A stretch of 6,018 bases of DNA from Prevotellaceae bacterium. GTDB taxonomy: Bacteria; Bacteroidota; Bacteroidia; Bacteroidales; Bacteroidaceae. The notes under the pieces were generated by a model. It worked only from the letters and a program-made list of their open reading frames with translations, did no database searches and had not been told where the DNA came from. Both the position numbers and the translations under genes were made by a program. This document shows, piece after piece, positions 1 to 5,800 of this stretch. Location: the NCBI GenBank assembly GCA_021204545.1, contig JAJPZF010000166.1, positions 1-6,018 of the forward strand, in the 5' to 3' direction. How positions within the stretch are numbered: position 1 is the stretch's first letter; each line of letters opens with the position of its first letter.

Positions 1-60
<60 letters not shown>

Positions 61-116
61 CCCGCCCCCTTGCGACGATAACCGGCTGCCCTACTAATGA
101 ACTGATAGTGAACAGC

Positions 117-140
117 GCAAACCTATATATAAAGGTTTGC
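117..140. repeat. Hairpin with AT-rich loop
   Basis: GCAAACC (117-123) is the exact reverse complement of GGTTTGC (134-140). One further T-A pair (124/133) leaves an A/T-only loop. It is the first of three hairpins in this non-coding region. On the minus strand the left arm reads TAGGTTTG, which fits the Bacteroidota -7 consensus, but I see no -33 partner at the right distance. Confidence 0.55.
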
Positions 141-157
141 ACTTCACTATTTCACTA

Positions 158-184
158 TCTCTCATTTTATATATCAATGAGAGA
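158..184. repeat. Hairpin, 9-bp stem, AT-rich loop
   Basis: TCTCTCATT (158-166) pairs perfectly with AATGAGAGA (176-184) around a 9-base A/T-rich loop. It follows the 117-140 hairpin by 17 bases and has a similar design of short stem and A/T loop. That suggests the two belong to the same repeat element or structured transcript. There is no T-tract after it, so it does not look like an intrinsic terminator. Confidence 0.55.
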
Positions 185-237
185 ATTATCAGGTGAGTAT
201 GTCAATATGTCTCCCTGTGGCTCTCGCCGGGGCAGCC

Positions 238-328
238 GCAGGGGGAAGTTTGACATAGTGACATCCATTATGCGTATAGGGTATGTCACTATGTCACACT
301 GCAGTATGGCAAACTCCCCCCCCCCTGC
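238..328. repeat. Long composite inverted repeat with 14-bp perfect core
   Basis: TGACATAGTGACAT (251-264) is perfectly complementary to 283-296, with an 18-base loop. Outside the core, AGTT (247-250) can pair with AACT (312-315), and GCAGGGGG (238-245) with CCCCCTGC (321-328). This would extend the stem to about 26 pairs, with a bulge on the right side and slack in the ten-C run at 316-325. AGT (247-249) can alternatively pair with ACT (298-300). The size and perfection of the core make chance unlikely. It could be a palindromic intergenic repeat, a structured RNA, or a protein-binding dyad. No T-tract follows, so a simple terminator is unlikely. Confidence 0.65.
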
Positions 329-419
329 CGCCCCTGTGGCTTGCCATTGTCGCGCGGGCAAGTGGATGGTATGCGCGACTCCGTCGGGGTTGCATAGCCC
401 TTTTTTGACGAATGTCAAT

Positions 420-443
420 AAAGCGGCCCTTTTCCGCGCTTTT
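420..443 (+). terminator. Weak candidate terminator
   Basis: AAAGCG (420-425) can pair with CGCTTT (437-442), or alternatively GCGG (423-426) with CCGC (434-437), followed by T residues up to 443. A small hairpin, TTGAC-GAAT-GTCAA (405-418), lies just before it. The stems are short and the T-run is only four bases and partly inside the stem. It could end whatever transcript covers the hairpin region before the 456-487 promoter, but the support is thin. Confidence 0.22.
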
Positions 444-455
444 AGGGTGTAAACT

Positions 456-487
456 CTTGCGCAGGCTGCCGGTTGCCCCTACCTTCG
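456..487 (+). promoter_or_regulatory. Candidate Bacteroidota-type promoter for the GIN-domain-like gene
   Basis: CTTG at 456-459 and TACCTTCG at 480-487 are separated by 20 bases. The known Bacteroidota consensus is a -33 TTTG and a -7 TAnnTTTG about 19-21 bases apart, so this site matches seven of eight -7 positions. It has the same -33 word and the same 20-base spacing as the cysQ promoter in this window. Transcription would begin near 493-495, leaving a leader of about 70 bases before the ATG at 565. Confidence 0.4.
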
Positions 488-505
488 CGCCGTGAAAGGG
501 ATGAA

Positions 506-523
506 AGCCCCTGGCGAGGGGCT
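506..523 (+). repeat. Leader hairpin, 7-bp GC-rich stem
   Basis: AGCCCCT (506-512) pairs perfectly with AGGGGCT (517-523) over a GGCG loop. It sits inside the predicted 5' leader, between the candidate promoter at 456-487 and the start codon at 565. It has no T-tract and leaves the A-rich region before the ATG free. It may simply stabilise the mRNA. No known riboswitch core is recognisable around it. Confidence 0.4.
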
Positions 524-564
524 GAGAGAGTGAAGAAACATATTAAGGTAAAAAGATTGCAAAG

Positions 565-906
565 ATGAAAAAGATGATTATCCTGGTGAGCGCCGCCTTG
601 GTGGCTCTCTCCTCAGAAGCAGAAACGCGTGAGTGCGAGCCTTTCGCGGGAGTCAACGTCAACGTGCCGGCGCGTGTGCGCTTCGTCAGCGGCGATGCGT
701 ACCACGTGGACATACAGTCGACCGACACCCTTACCGCCTCAGCCATACGCTGCTACGTGAAGGACGGTGTGCTGCGCATATCCTCCACCGGCTCGGGGCA
801 GCGGCAGGAGCAGCAAGTGTGCATCACCATCACCAGCCCCGCCGAGCCTGCGCTCAGGGTGGCGCGCGACCTTGAGGTGAAGCCCACCAAGCGCGTCAGG
901 AAGTGA
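565..906 (+). CDS. Small secreted protein resembling a shortened GIN-domain (DUF2807-like) protein
   Basis: This is a 113-residue protein. Residues 1-19 look like a signal peptide: MKK, then the hydrophobic stretch MIILVSAALVAL, then SEA as a likely cleavage site. The mature protein should therefore be periplasmic or exported. Residues 26-72 (FAGVNVNVPARVRF, GDAYHVDI, VKDGVLRIS) follow the pattern of the N-terminal strands of head GIN-domain proteins (DUF2807), common in Bacteroidota and of poorly known function. Residues 83-92 (QQVCITITSP) would be a further strand. The usual domain is longer, near 180 residues, with repeated beta strands; here it stops early and ends in a basic tail (KPTKRVRK). 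This is either a short family variant or a truncated copy. The ATG is chosen because it starts the signal peptide and has A-rich sequence before it, usual in this phylum. Mature cysteines are at 24, 63 and 86. The family call is from pattern recognition only. Confidence 0.6.
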   Translation: MKKMIILVSAALVALSSEAETRECEPFAGVNVNVPARVRFVSGDAYHVDIQSTDTLTASAIRCYVKDGVLRISSTGSGQRQEQQVCITITSPAEPALRVARDLEVKPTKRVRK

Positions 907-920
907 CACCCTCCGTGTCA
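904..920 (+). repeat. Small hairpin overlapping the stop codon
   Basis: TGACAC (904-909) pairs with GTGTCA (915-920) over a five-base loop. The TGA stop of the GIN-domain-like gene forms the first three bases of the stem. No T-run follows, so it is unlikely to be an efficient terminator. It could mark an mRNA processing or stability boundary between this gene and the 38-residue ORF downstream. Confidence 0.35.
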
Positions 921-963
921 GGTATTAGTTAAATCTAAGGTAAGACAACAGTAAAGGAAAGTT

Positions 964-1080
964 ATGAAGAAGAGTTATAAGGCACTCGTGAGCATCGTCA
1001 ACTGGTACTACAACCGGGCCGCCGGCGTATGCACCCACACCCCCAGCGGCATGATACCGACGGCGGCTCCCGCAAGGTAA
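964..1080 (+). CDS. Small ORF of 38 residues, function unknown
   Basis: An ATG at 964 opens a 38-codon frame ending in TAA at 1078-1080. I do not recognise the protein. It begins MKKSYKALVSIVNWYY, a basic start followed by a hydrophobic and aromatic stretch (residues 5-16) that could be an amphipathic or membrane-associating helix. A short polar tail follows, with one Cys at 23 and HTPSGM at 25-30. Evidence that it is real: A-rich sequence with AAAGGAAAG (954-962) sits just before the start; it begins ATGAAGAAG much as the upstream gene begins ATGAAAAAG; TAAGGTAA precedes both genes (544-551 and 936-943); and a strong terminator follows 34 bases after the stop. It is 57 bases from the upstream gene and probably shares its transcript. 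Against it: the frame is short enough to occur by chance. Confidence 0.5.
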   Translation: MKKSYKALVSIVNWYYNRAAGVCTHTPSGMIPTAAPAR

Positions 1081-1114
1081 GAACAGAGAGAGAGAAAACA
1101 CTGAGATTATGGCT

Positions 1115-1151
1115 GGGCGGGGCGTCCTTCGGGGCGCGCCGCCCTTTCTTT
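1115..1151 (+). terminator. Strong intrinsic terminator with UUCG tetraloop
   Basis: GGGCGG (1115-1120) pairs with CCGCCC (1139-1144). After a G/G mismatch, GCG (1122-1124) pairs with CGC (1135-1137), then a T-G wobble, then CC (1126-1127) with GG (1132-1133) closing a TTCG loop (1128-1131). TTTCTTT follows at 1145-1151. The C(UUCG)G tetraloop is exceptionally stable. The T-rich tail is on the plus strand, so it should end the transcript of the 565-1080 genes. The tail overlaps the stop codon of cysQ (1150-1152, minus strand). The stem lies immediately downstream of cysQ, so it may also help stop that transcript, although the minus-strand side lacks a clean T-run. Confidence 0.75.
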
Positions 1152-1974
1152 ATCTCACGAGGAACCAGGGGTTGTGCAGGTCGGGCTTGTTGTACTGCAA
1201 AGGGCGGCCTGTCCCCGCCTCCACGACCTGCCTGCCTGCGCAGCAGGCCACGGCGTGCGCCGCCCCCGTGTCCCACTCCATCGTAGGTGCGAGGCGGGGG
1301 TAAACGTCTGCCGAGCCCTCGGCCACGAGGCATATCTTCAGGCTGCTTCCGCTGGAGACGGTCACGGCGTCGGGGTGCTGCCGCCTCGCCTCCTCGATGA
1401 AGCGCAGCGTCTCTGCCGAGCAGTGCGAGCGGCTGCTCACTATGACGTACGGCCTCACCTGTGGCTGTGGCAGGGGCAGCCTCGCGGACCTTTCCACCAG
1501 CAGTGGCAGGCTCATCCCCTCTTCCCACTGCGTGATGTCCTCCGCCCTGTATGCCCCCAGCAGAGGCTCGGCGAAGTAGAGCAGCCGCCTCTCGGGGGCG
1601 TAGACCACGCCCAGGTGCGGGCGCCCGCTGAGCACAAGGGCAATGTTGACGGTGAACTCCCCGTTGCGGCGGATGAACTCCTTCGTGCCGTCCAGCGGGT
1701 CAACAAGCCAGAAGGCTTCCCACCCTCGCCGCTCGTCGTACGTGAGCTGCGCCCCCTCCTCGCTCATGACGGGCAGCCCCGTCGCGGCCAGATGCCCTGC
1801 GATGCAGCGGTGAGCAGCCTTGTCGGCAAGCGTCAGCGGCGAGCTGTCCGCCTTGAGGGTCACGCCGAAGCCGCTCTCACCGCCCTCATATACCTTCATT
1901 ATCTCCTCCCCCGCCTCGAGAGCAGCTCTGATGGCCACGCCCAGCCCCGCCAGAGCCTGTCTGTTCTCGCCCAT
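1150..1974 (-). CDS. cysQ: 3'(2'),5'-bisphosphate nucleotidase CysQ
   Basis: CysQ hydrolyses 3'-phosphoadenosine 5'-phosphate (PAP) to AMP and phosphate in the cytoplasm, clearing the toxic by-product of PAPS-dependent sulfur assimilation and sulfotransfer. The product is 274 residues, near the usual 250-270. The inositol-monophosphatase-fold metal sites are all visible: KADSSPLTLAD (41-51), SEEG (71-74), WLVDPLDGTKEF (89-100, the signature motif with D92 and D95) and WDTGAAHA (234-241, with D235). GTKEF is typical of CysQ rather than of inositol monophosphatase. The frame is open upstream to an ATG at 2112, but that would add 46 residues without family character and run through a repeat element and the promoter. 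The ATG at 1974 fits both the family length and the promoter 19 bases upstream. The gene stands alone, convergent with the small genes and divergent from ruvA. No cysD, cysN or cysH neighbours are in view. Confidence 0.93.
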   Translation of the reverse strand: MGENRQALAGLGVAIRAALEAGEEIMKVYEGGESGFGVTLKADSSPLTLADKAAHRCIAGHLAATGLPVMSEEGAQLTYDERRGWEAFWLVDPLDGTKEFIRRNGEFTVNIALVLSGRPHLGVVYAPERRLLYFAEPLLGAYRAEDITQWEEGMSLPLLVERSARLPLPQPQVRPYVIVSSRSHCSAETLRFIEEARRQHPDAVTVSSGSSLKICLVAEGSADVYPRLAPTMEWDTGAAHAVACCAGRQVVEAGTGRPLQYNKPDLHNPWFLVR

Positions 1975-1992
1975 ATCTCTAAGCTTTGGCGG

Positions 1993-2023
1993 CAAAGGTA
2001 ATGTATGTGAGGGTACGATGCAA
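1993..2023 (-). promoter_or_regulatory. Bacteroidota-type promoter of cysQ
   Basis: Read on the minus strand, TTG (2023-2021, in CTTG) is followed after 20 bases by TACCTTTG (2000-1993), a perfect match to the Bacteroidota -7 consensus TAnnTTTG. Transcription should begin about 5-8 bases further on, near 1986, giving a leader of about a dozen bases before the ATG at 1974. The position also argues for that start codon, since any longer protein would have to start upstream of the promoter. Confidence 0.65.
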
Positions 2024-2064
2024 GGGAACGGCCGGCAATTCGTCAGGCGGAGGCTTCGCAGTGT

Positions 2065-2103
2065 ACTCAGTGAGAGGGGTAGACCCCACTCAGTGAGAGG
2101 GGT
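2065..2103. repeat. Two 16-bp direct repeats, 23-bp period
   Basis: ACTCAGTGAGAGGGGT occurs at 2065-2080 and again, identical, at 2088-2103. Each copy contains the small palindrome CTCA-G-TGAG. In addition TGAG-A-GGGGT (2071-2080) can pair with ACCCC-A-CTCA (2083-2092), giving a hairpin with one A/A mismatch and a two-base centre. A 23-base period is close to two helical turns, so two protein dimers could bind the same face of the DNA. That role is inference. Confidence 0.6.
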
Positions 2104-2108
2104 GGAGG

Positions 2109-2123
2109 GCATCCACTGGATGC
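2109..2123. promoter_or_regulatory. Perfect 15-bp palindrome, possible operator
   Basis: GCATCCA-C-TGGATGC is a perfect dyad with a one-base centre. It lies about 100 bases upstream of the ruvA start codon and 86 bases upstream of the cysQ -33 box, just after the direct repeats. The form suits a dimeric DNA-binding protein. I do not recognise the site as that of a known regulator. No Bacteroidota -7 box is evident between here and ruvA. Confidence 0.35.
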
Positions 2124-2221
2124 GCCGCGAAGCCTAAGCGTAGAGGTTAAAAAGGGCAGCCTACGCAATAATAAGGCGCTCGCCGTCGTTTCCACTAAGG
2201 TTAAACAGCGGGAGGCTAATC

Positions 2222-2806
2222 ATGATAGACTACATAAAGGGAGAGCTCACTGAGCTGAGCCCCACGCAGGCAGTGGTGGAGGCCGGCGGCGTGGGCTACG
2301 CCCTGGGCATCTCCCTCTTCACTTACTCCGCCCTCGAGGGCAGGCGCGAGGCTCGGCTCTGGGTGGTTGAGGCGATAAGGGAGGACGCCTACACGCTCTG
2401 GGGCTTCGCCACGAGGCAGGAGCGCAGCCTGTTCCTCTTGCTCACCAGCGTGAGCGGCATAGGCGGAGCGACGGCGAGGGTGGCGCTCTCCGCTCTCTCT
2501 CCCTCGGAGATGGCGGGGGCGATAAGCCGCGGCGACGAGCGAGCGCTGCGGTCGGTGAAAGGCATAGGGCCGAAGGCCGCCCAGCGCATCATAGTGGAGC
2601 TTAAGGACAAGGTGCTGGGGCTTGACGTGGAGAAGGAGCCTGAGAGAGCGGGCATGGACAAGGAGCTGCGGGACGAGGCTGTGGCGGCGCTCACGATGCT
2701 CGGCTTCCCTCAGGCTGCGTCGCGCAAGGCGGTGGCGAGGCTGCTCGAGGGCGACCCGTCGTTGACGGTGGAGCAGGTCATAAAGGCGGCGCTGAAGCTC
2801 CTGTAA
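2222..2806 (+). CDS. ruvA: Holliday junction branch migration protein RuvA
   Basis: RuvA binds four-way DNA junctions as a tetramer and loads the RuvB helicase, which drives branch migration before RuvC resolves the junction. The product is 194 residues, the usual length. The three domains are visible: an OB-fold (about 1-63, beginning MIDYIKGEL, with GGVGY at 22-26 and the WGF segment at 60-62); a double helix-hairpin-helix DNA-binding domain (SVSGIGGATA at 76-85 and VKGIGPKAAQRI at 112-123); and a C-terminal RuvB-contacting domain (about 148-194, with EAVAALTMLGF and the final helix). The start is well supported: GGGAGG at 2210-2215 is a good Shine-Dalgarno-like site six bases before the ATG, which is unusual in this phylum. 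sprA follows 22 bases after the stop, so the two are probably co-transcribed. This ruvA-sprA order is known in other Bacteroidota. Eight of ten isoleucines use ATA. Confidence 0.96.
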   Translation: MIDYIKGELTELSPTQAVVEAGGVGYALGISLFTYSALEGRREARLWVVEAIREDAYTLWGFATRQERSLFLLLTSVSGIGGATARVALSALSPSEMAGAISRGDERALRSVKGIGPKAAQRIIVELKDKVLGLDVEKEPERAGMDKELRDEAVAALTMLGFPQAASRKAVARLLEGDPSLTVEQVIKAALKLL

Positions 2807-2828
2807 CCCCTCCGTAGCAAGGCTTGAG

Positions 2829-5800
2829 GTGAGGAAGGCAAGGCTCTTAAGCGTGTTGGTGATGGCGATGGCAATCGATGCCGTTGCCTTCAGTGGTTCT
2901 ATGGGTATGCCCTCCGAGACGGGTGAGCAAGCCCCTAAGGACACTGCCTCAACGCAGCGGAGGAAGTCGCGCTACGCCGTGAAGAAGACCACCGCCCAAA
3001 GCGAGGAGGACTTGGAGAAGAAGACAGCCGACCTCAGAGACCCCCGCAACATGCAGACGGAGGTGGACTACGACGAAGGGGACGAGAGCTACACCGTGGG
3101 CACCGTGCTGCTCGACGACGACGGGGCGGACAAGAAGACCAAGCAGCAGCCCGCAGCGGCGCCCAAGAACGCCCCCGACACCTCGGAGGACAAGAACGCA
3201 ACGAACGTCACAAGCTCAGGCACAGCCTCGCACCTGGGCCTGGCCGTAAGCTCCAAGCCCCGCGTTGACCTTACGGGGCGCTACCTCGACGTCCCCCTGC
3301 GCATGACCAAAGAGGAGTACCAGAAGTGGACGATGAGGCAGAGCATGAGCCGCTACTTCCGCGACCGCAACGCGGAGACCTTCGAGAGCAAGGGCAAGGA
3401 GAAGTTCGACTTCACCGACATGCACTTCGACCTCGGTCCGGCGGACAAGATATTCGGCCCTGGCGGCGTGAGGATAAAGACACAGGGCAGCGCCGAGCTG
3501 AAGGTGGGGATGACGATGAAGAAGGTGGACAACCCCTCCTTGGCGGTGAACCGAAGGAAGACCAACAGCTTCGACTTCGACGAGAAGATTAACCTGAGCC
3601 TTACGGGCAGCGTGGGTGACAAGATAAACATGAAGATGAACTACAACACCGACGCCTCGTTCGACTTCGACTCGCAGAGCATGAAGCTGAAGTACGACGG
3701 CAAGGAGGACGAGATAATAAAGCTCATCGAGGCGGGCAACGTGTCCATGCCGAGCAACAACAGCCTCATACCAGGCGTGGCGAGCCTCTTCGGCTTGCGC
3801 GCCGACCTCCAGTTCGGCCGTCTCACCCTGCAGACCGTGGTGAGCCAGAAAAAGTCCGCCACAAAAAGCGTGTCCTCAAAGGGAGGCACAAGCACCAACA
3901 CCTACGAGTTCTCAGCCTCCAACTACGAGGAGAACCGCCACTTCTACCTCTCCCACTTCTTCCGCCAGCAGTATGACAAGAACATGAAGACGCTGCCCAC
4001 CGTGGCCAGCGGCATAAGCATAACGAGGGTGGAGATATGGGTGACGAACAAGACCGCCAGCACCACCAACAACCGCAACATAATAGCCTTCGCCGACCTC
4101 GGCGAGCACGACGTGATAGGCAGGAACGACCTCTGGGGCAGCGCCTCCGTCAACGTGGCCTCGAACAAGGCGAACACGGAGTATAACACACTTGTGAACT
4201 CCCTGGCCGACGCAAGGGACATCTCACAGGCAAGCACGGTGCTGGACAACTACGGACTGGTGGGCGGCGAGGACTACGAGAAGCTGCAGAGCGCCCGCCT
4301 GCTGAGCAGCTCGGAGTATTACCTGAACTCCTCCCTGGGCTACGTGTCCCTCAACTCAACCCTTCAGACCGACGAGATACTCGCCATAGCCTACGAGTAC
4401 ACCTACGCTGGCGTTACCTACCAGGTGGGCGAGTTCAGCGCCGACCTCACGGACAACAGCAGCGCCCTCTTCGTGAAGCTTCTGAAGGGAAGCAGCGGCT
4501 CTCCCTCGCTGCCCACGTGGAGGCTGATGATGAAGAACGTCTACAGCCTCGGGGCAACCAGCACCTCGAAGGACAAGTTCAAGCTCGACATCAAGTACCA
4601 GAGCGACTCCAGCGGCGTGTACCTCACCTACCTGCCCGAGGAGAAGCTGAAGAGCACCACCCTCTTGAAGGCGATGAACCTGGACCGCCTCGACGACAAC
4701 AACAAGGCGAACAGCAACGGCAAGTTCGACTACGTGGACGGCTACACCATCTACAAGGGGCGCATCTACTTCCCCGTCTCAGAGCCTTTCGGCGAGCACC
4801 TGAGAGAGTGGATAGGCGACGACGTGACGGCCGACAAGTATTGCTACCCGGAGCTGTACGACAGCACCAAGACAGTGGCGAAGCAGATGGCAGAACACGA
4901 CAAGTTCCTGCTGACGGGGCAGTACACGGGTTCTAATGCGGGGCAGATAGACCTCGGGGCAACGAACATAGCGCAAGGCTCGGTGGTGGTGACGGCTGGC
5001 GGCGTGACGCTGACGGAGAACACGGACTACATCGTGGACTATAACATGGGCACGGTGACGATAATCAACCAGAGCATCGTTGACGCTGGCACCACCATCA
5101 ACGCCTCGGTGGAAAGCAATGATAATTACGGTATGCAGCGCAAGACGATGCTCGGCGTGAACCTCGACTATAAGCTGAACGACAACTTCACGATAGGCGG
5201 CTCAGTGTTCTTCCTCAACGAGCAACCGCTCACCACCAAGGTGAGCATGGGCAACGAGCCGCTCAGGAACACGCTCTGGGGCTTGCACATGTCGTGGAAG
5301 AAGGAAAGCCAGTGGCTCACCAACATGCTCGACAAGATACCGCTCATCAATGCCACGCAGCCCAGCCAAATCTCCTTCACGGGCGAGTTCGCGCAGCTTG
5401 TGGCGGGGCAGAACAAACGCATTCAGGGCGAGGCCTCCTACCTTGACGACTTCGAGAACTCCTCCAACAAACAGTCGCTCACCACGCCAACCTACTGGAC
5501 AATGTCAAGCACCCCAAGCATGTTCACCGAGAGCAAGCTCACGAACGACATACAGTATGGCTACAACCGAGCCTTGCTCGCCTGGTATTATATTGACCCC
5601 ATCTTCACACGACGAAGCAGCACACTGACACCGGCGCACATAAAGAGCGACCTCGACCAGCTGTCGAACCACTACGTGCGCGAGGTGTACGAGCGTGAGC
5701 TTTACCCGCAGAAGGCGCAGAACAGCTACACCTCCGCCACAAGCCTCAGCGTCCTGAACCTGGCCTACTACCCAAGCGAGCGCGGCGCCTATAACCTTTG

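Larger units (their letters stand above)
61..455. other. Non-coding, hairpin-rich region
   Basis: I see no convincing gene in this stretch. The open frames here (for example plus 108-452) have low-complexity translations with no recognisable domain, and they run straight through perfect inverted repeats. Part of it (about 110-190) is clearly richer in A and T than the rest of the window. The region contains three hairpins, listed separately, and recurring CACTAT/ATAGTG words at about 105-110, 145-158, 256-261 and 287-292. It also has a 10-bp direct repeat CCCTGTGGCT at 213-222 and 332-341, and a run of ten C at 316-325. It could be an intergenic repeat element or a structured RNA region. The function is unknown. 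Confidence 0.6.
2051..2135. repeat. Nested-repeat element between cysQ and ruvA
   Basis: AGGCTTCGC (2051-2059) and its exact reverse complement GCGAAGCCT (2127-2135) bracket an 85-base block. Inside are two copies of a 16-base direct repeat (2065-2080 and 2088-2103), a hairpin formed between the copies, and a 15-base palindrome (2109-2123). The outer arms could bring the block together as one structured unit. It lies upstream of both divergent genes. It may be a small palindromic mobile repeat, a double regulator-binding region, or a structured leader of ruvA. Which of these it is cannot be told from one copy. Confidence 0.55.

Noticed and set aside
118..125. Minus-strand TAGGTTTG as a promoter -7 box
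   Set aside because: It matches the consensus but lies inside a hairpin arm, has no -33 TTG at the expected distance, and has no gene downstream before the contig end.
108..452. Plus-strand open frame of 114 codons in the 5' region
   Set aside because: Its translation has no recognisable domain and odd composition, it crosses three inverted repeats and a ten-C run, and a minus-strand frame of similar quality covers the same bases. It looks like a chance frame through a structured non-coding region.
500..540. TPP (thi-box) riboswitch suggested by GGGGCTGAGA at 518-527
   Set aside because: Only the CTGAGA word fits. The other conserved half of the TPP aptamer is absent, and the GGGG is used in a simple local hairpin (506-523).
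1174..2001. Long plus-strand open frame opposite cysQ
   Set aside because: It is the shadow of a GC-rich gene on the other strand; its translation has no domain, while the minus strand carries every CysQ motif.
1975..2112. 46-residue N-terminal extension of CysQ from the ATG at 2112
   Set aside because: The extension passes through the cysQ promoter and the nested-repeat element, has no family similarity that I can see, and would make the protein longer than CysQ normally is.
2216..2944. Long minus-strand open frame opposite ruvA
   Set aside because: It covers ruvA, its translation is rich in Arg, His and Leu as expected of an antisense frame, and it has no recognisable domain.
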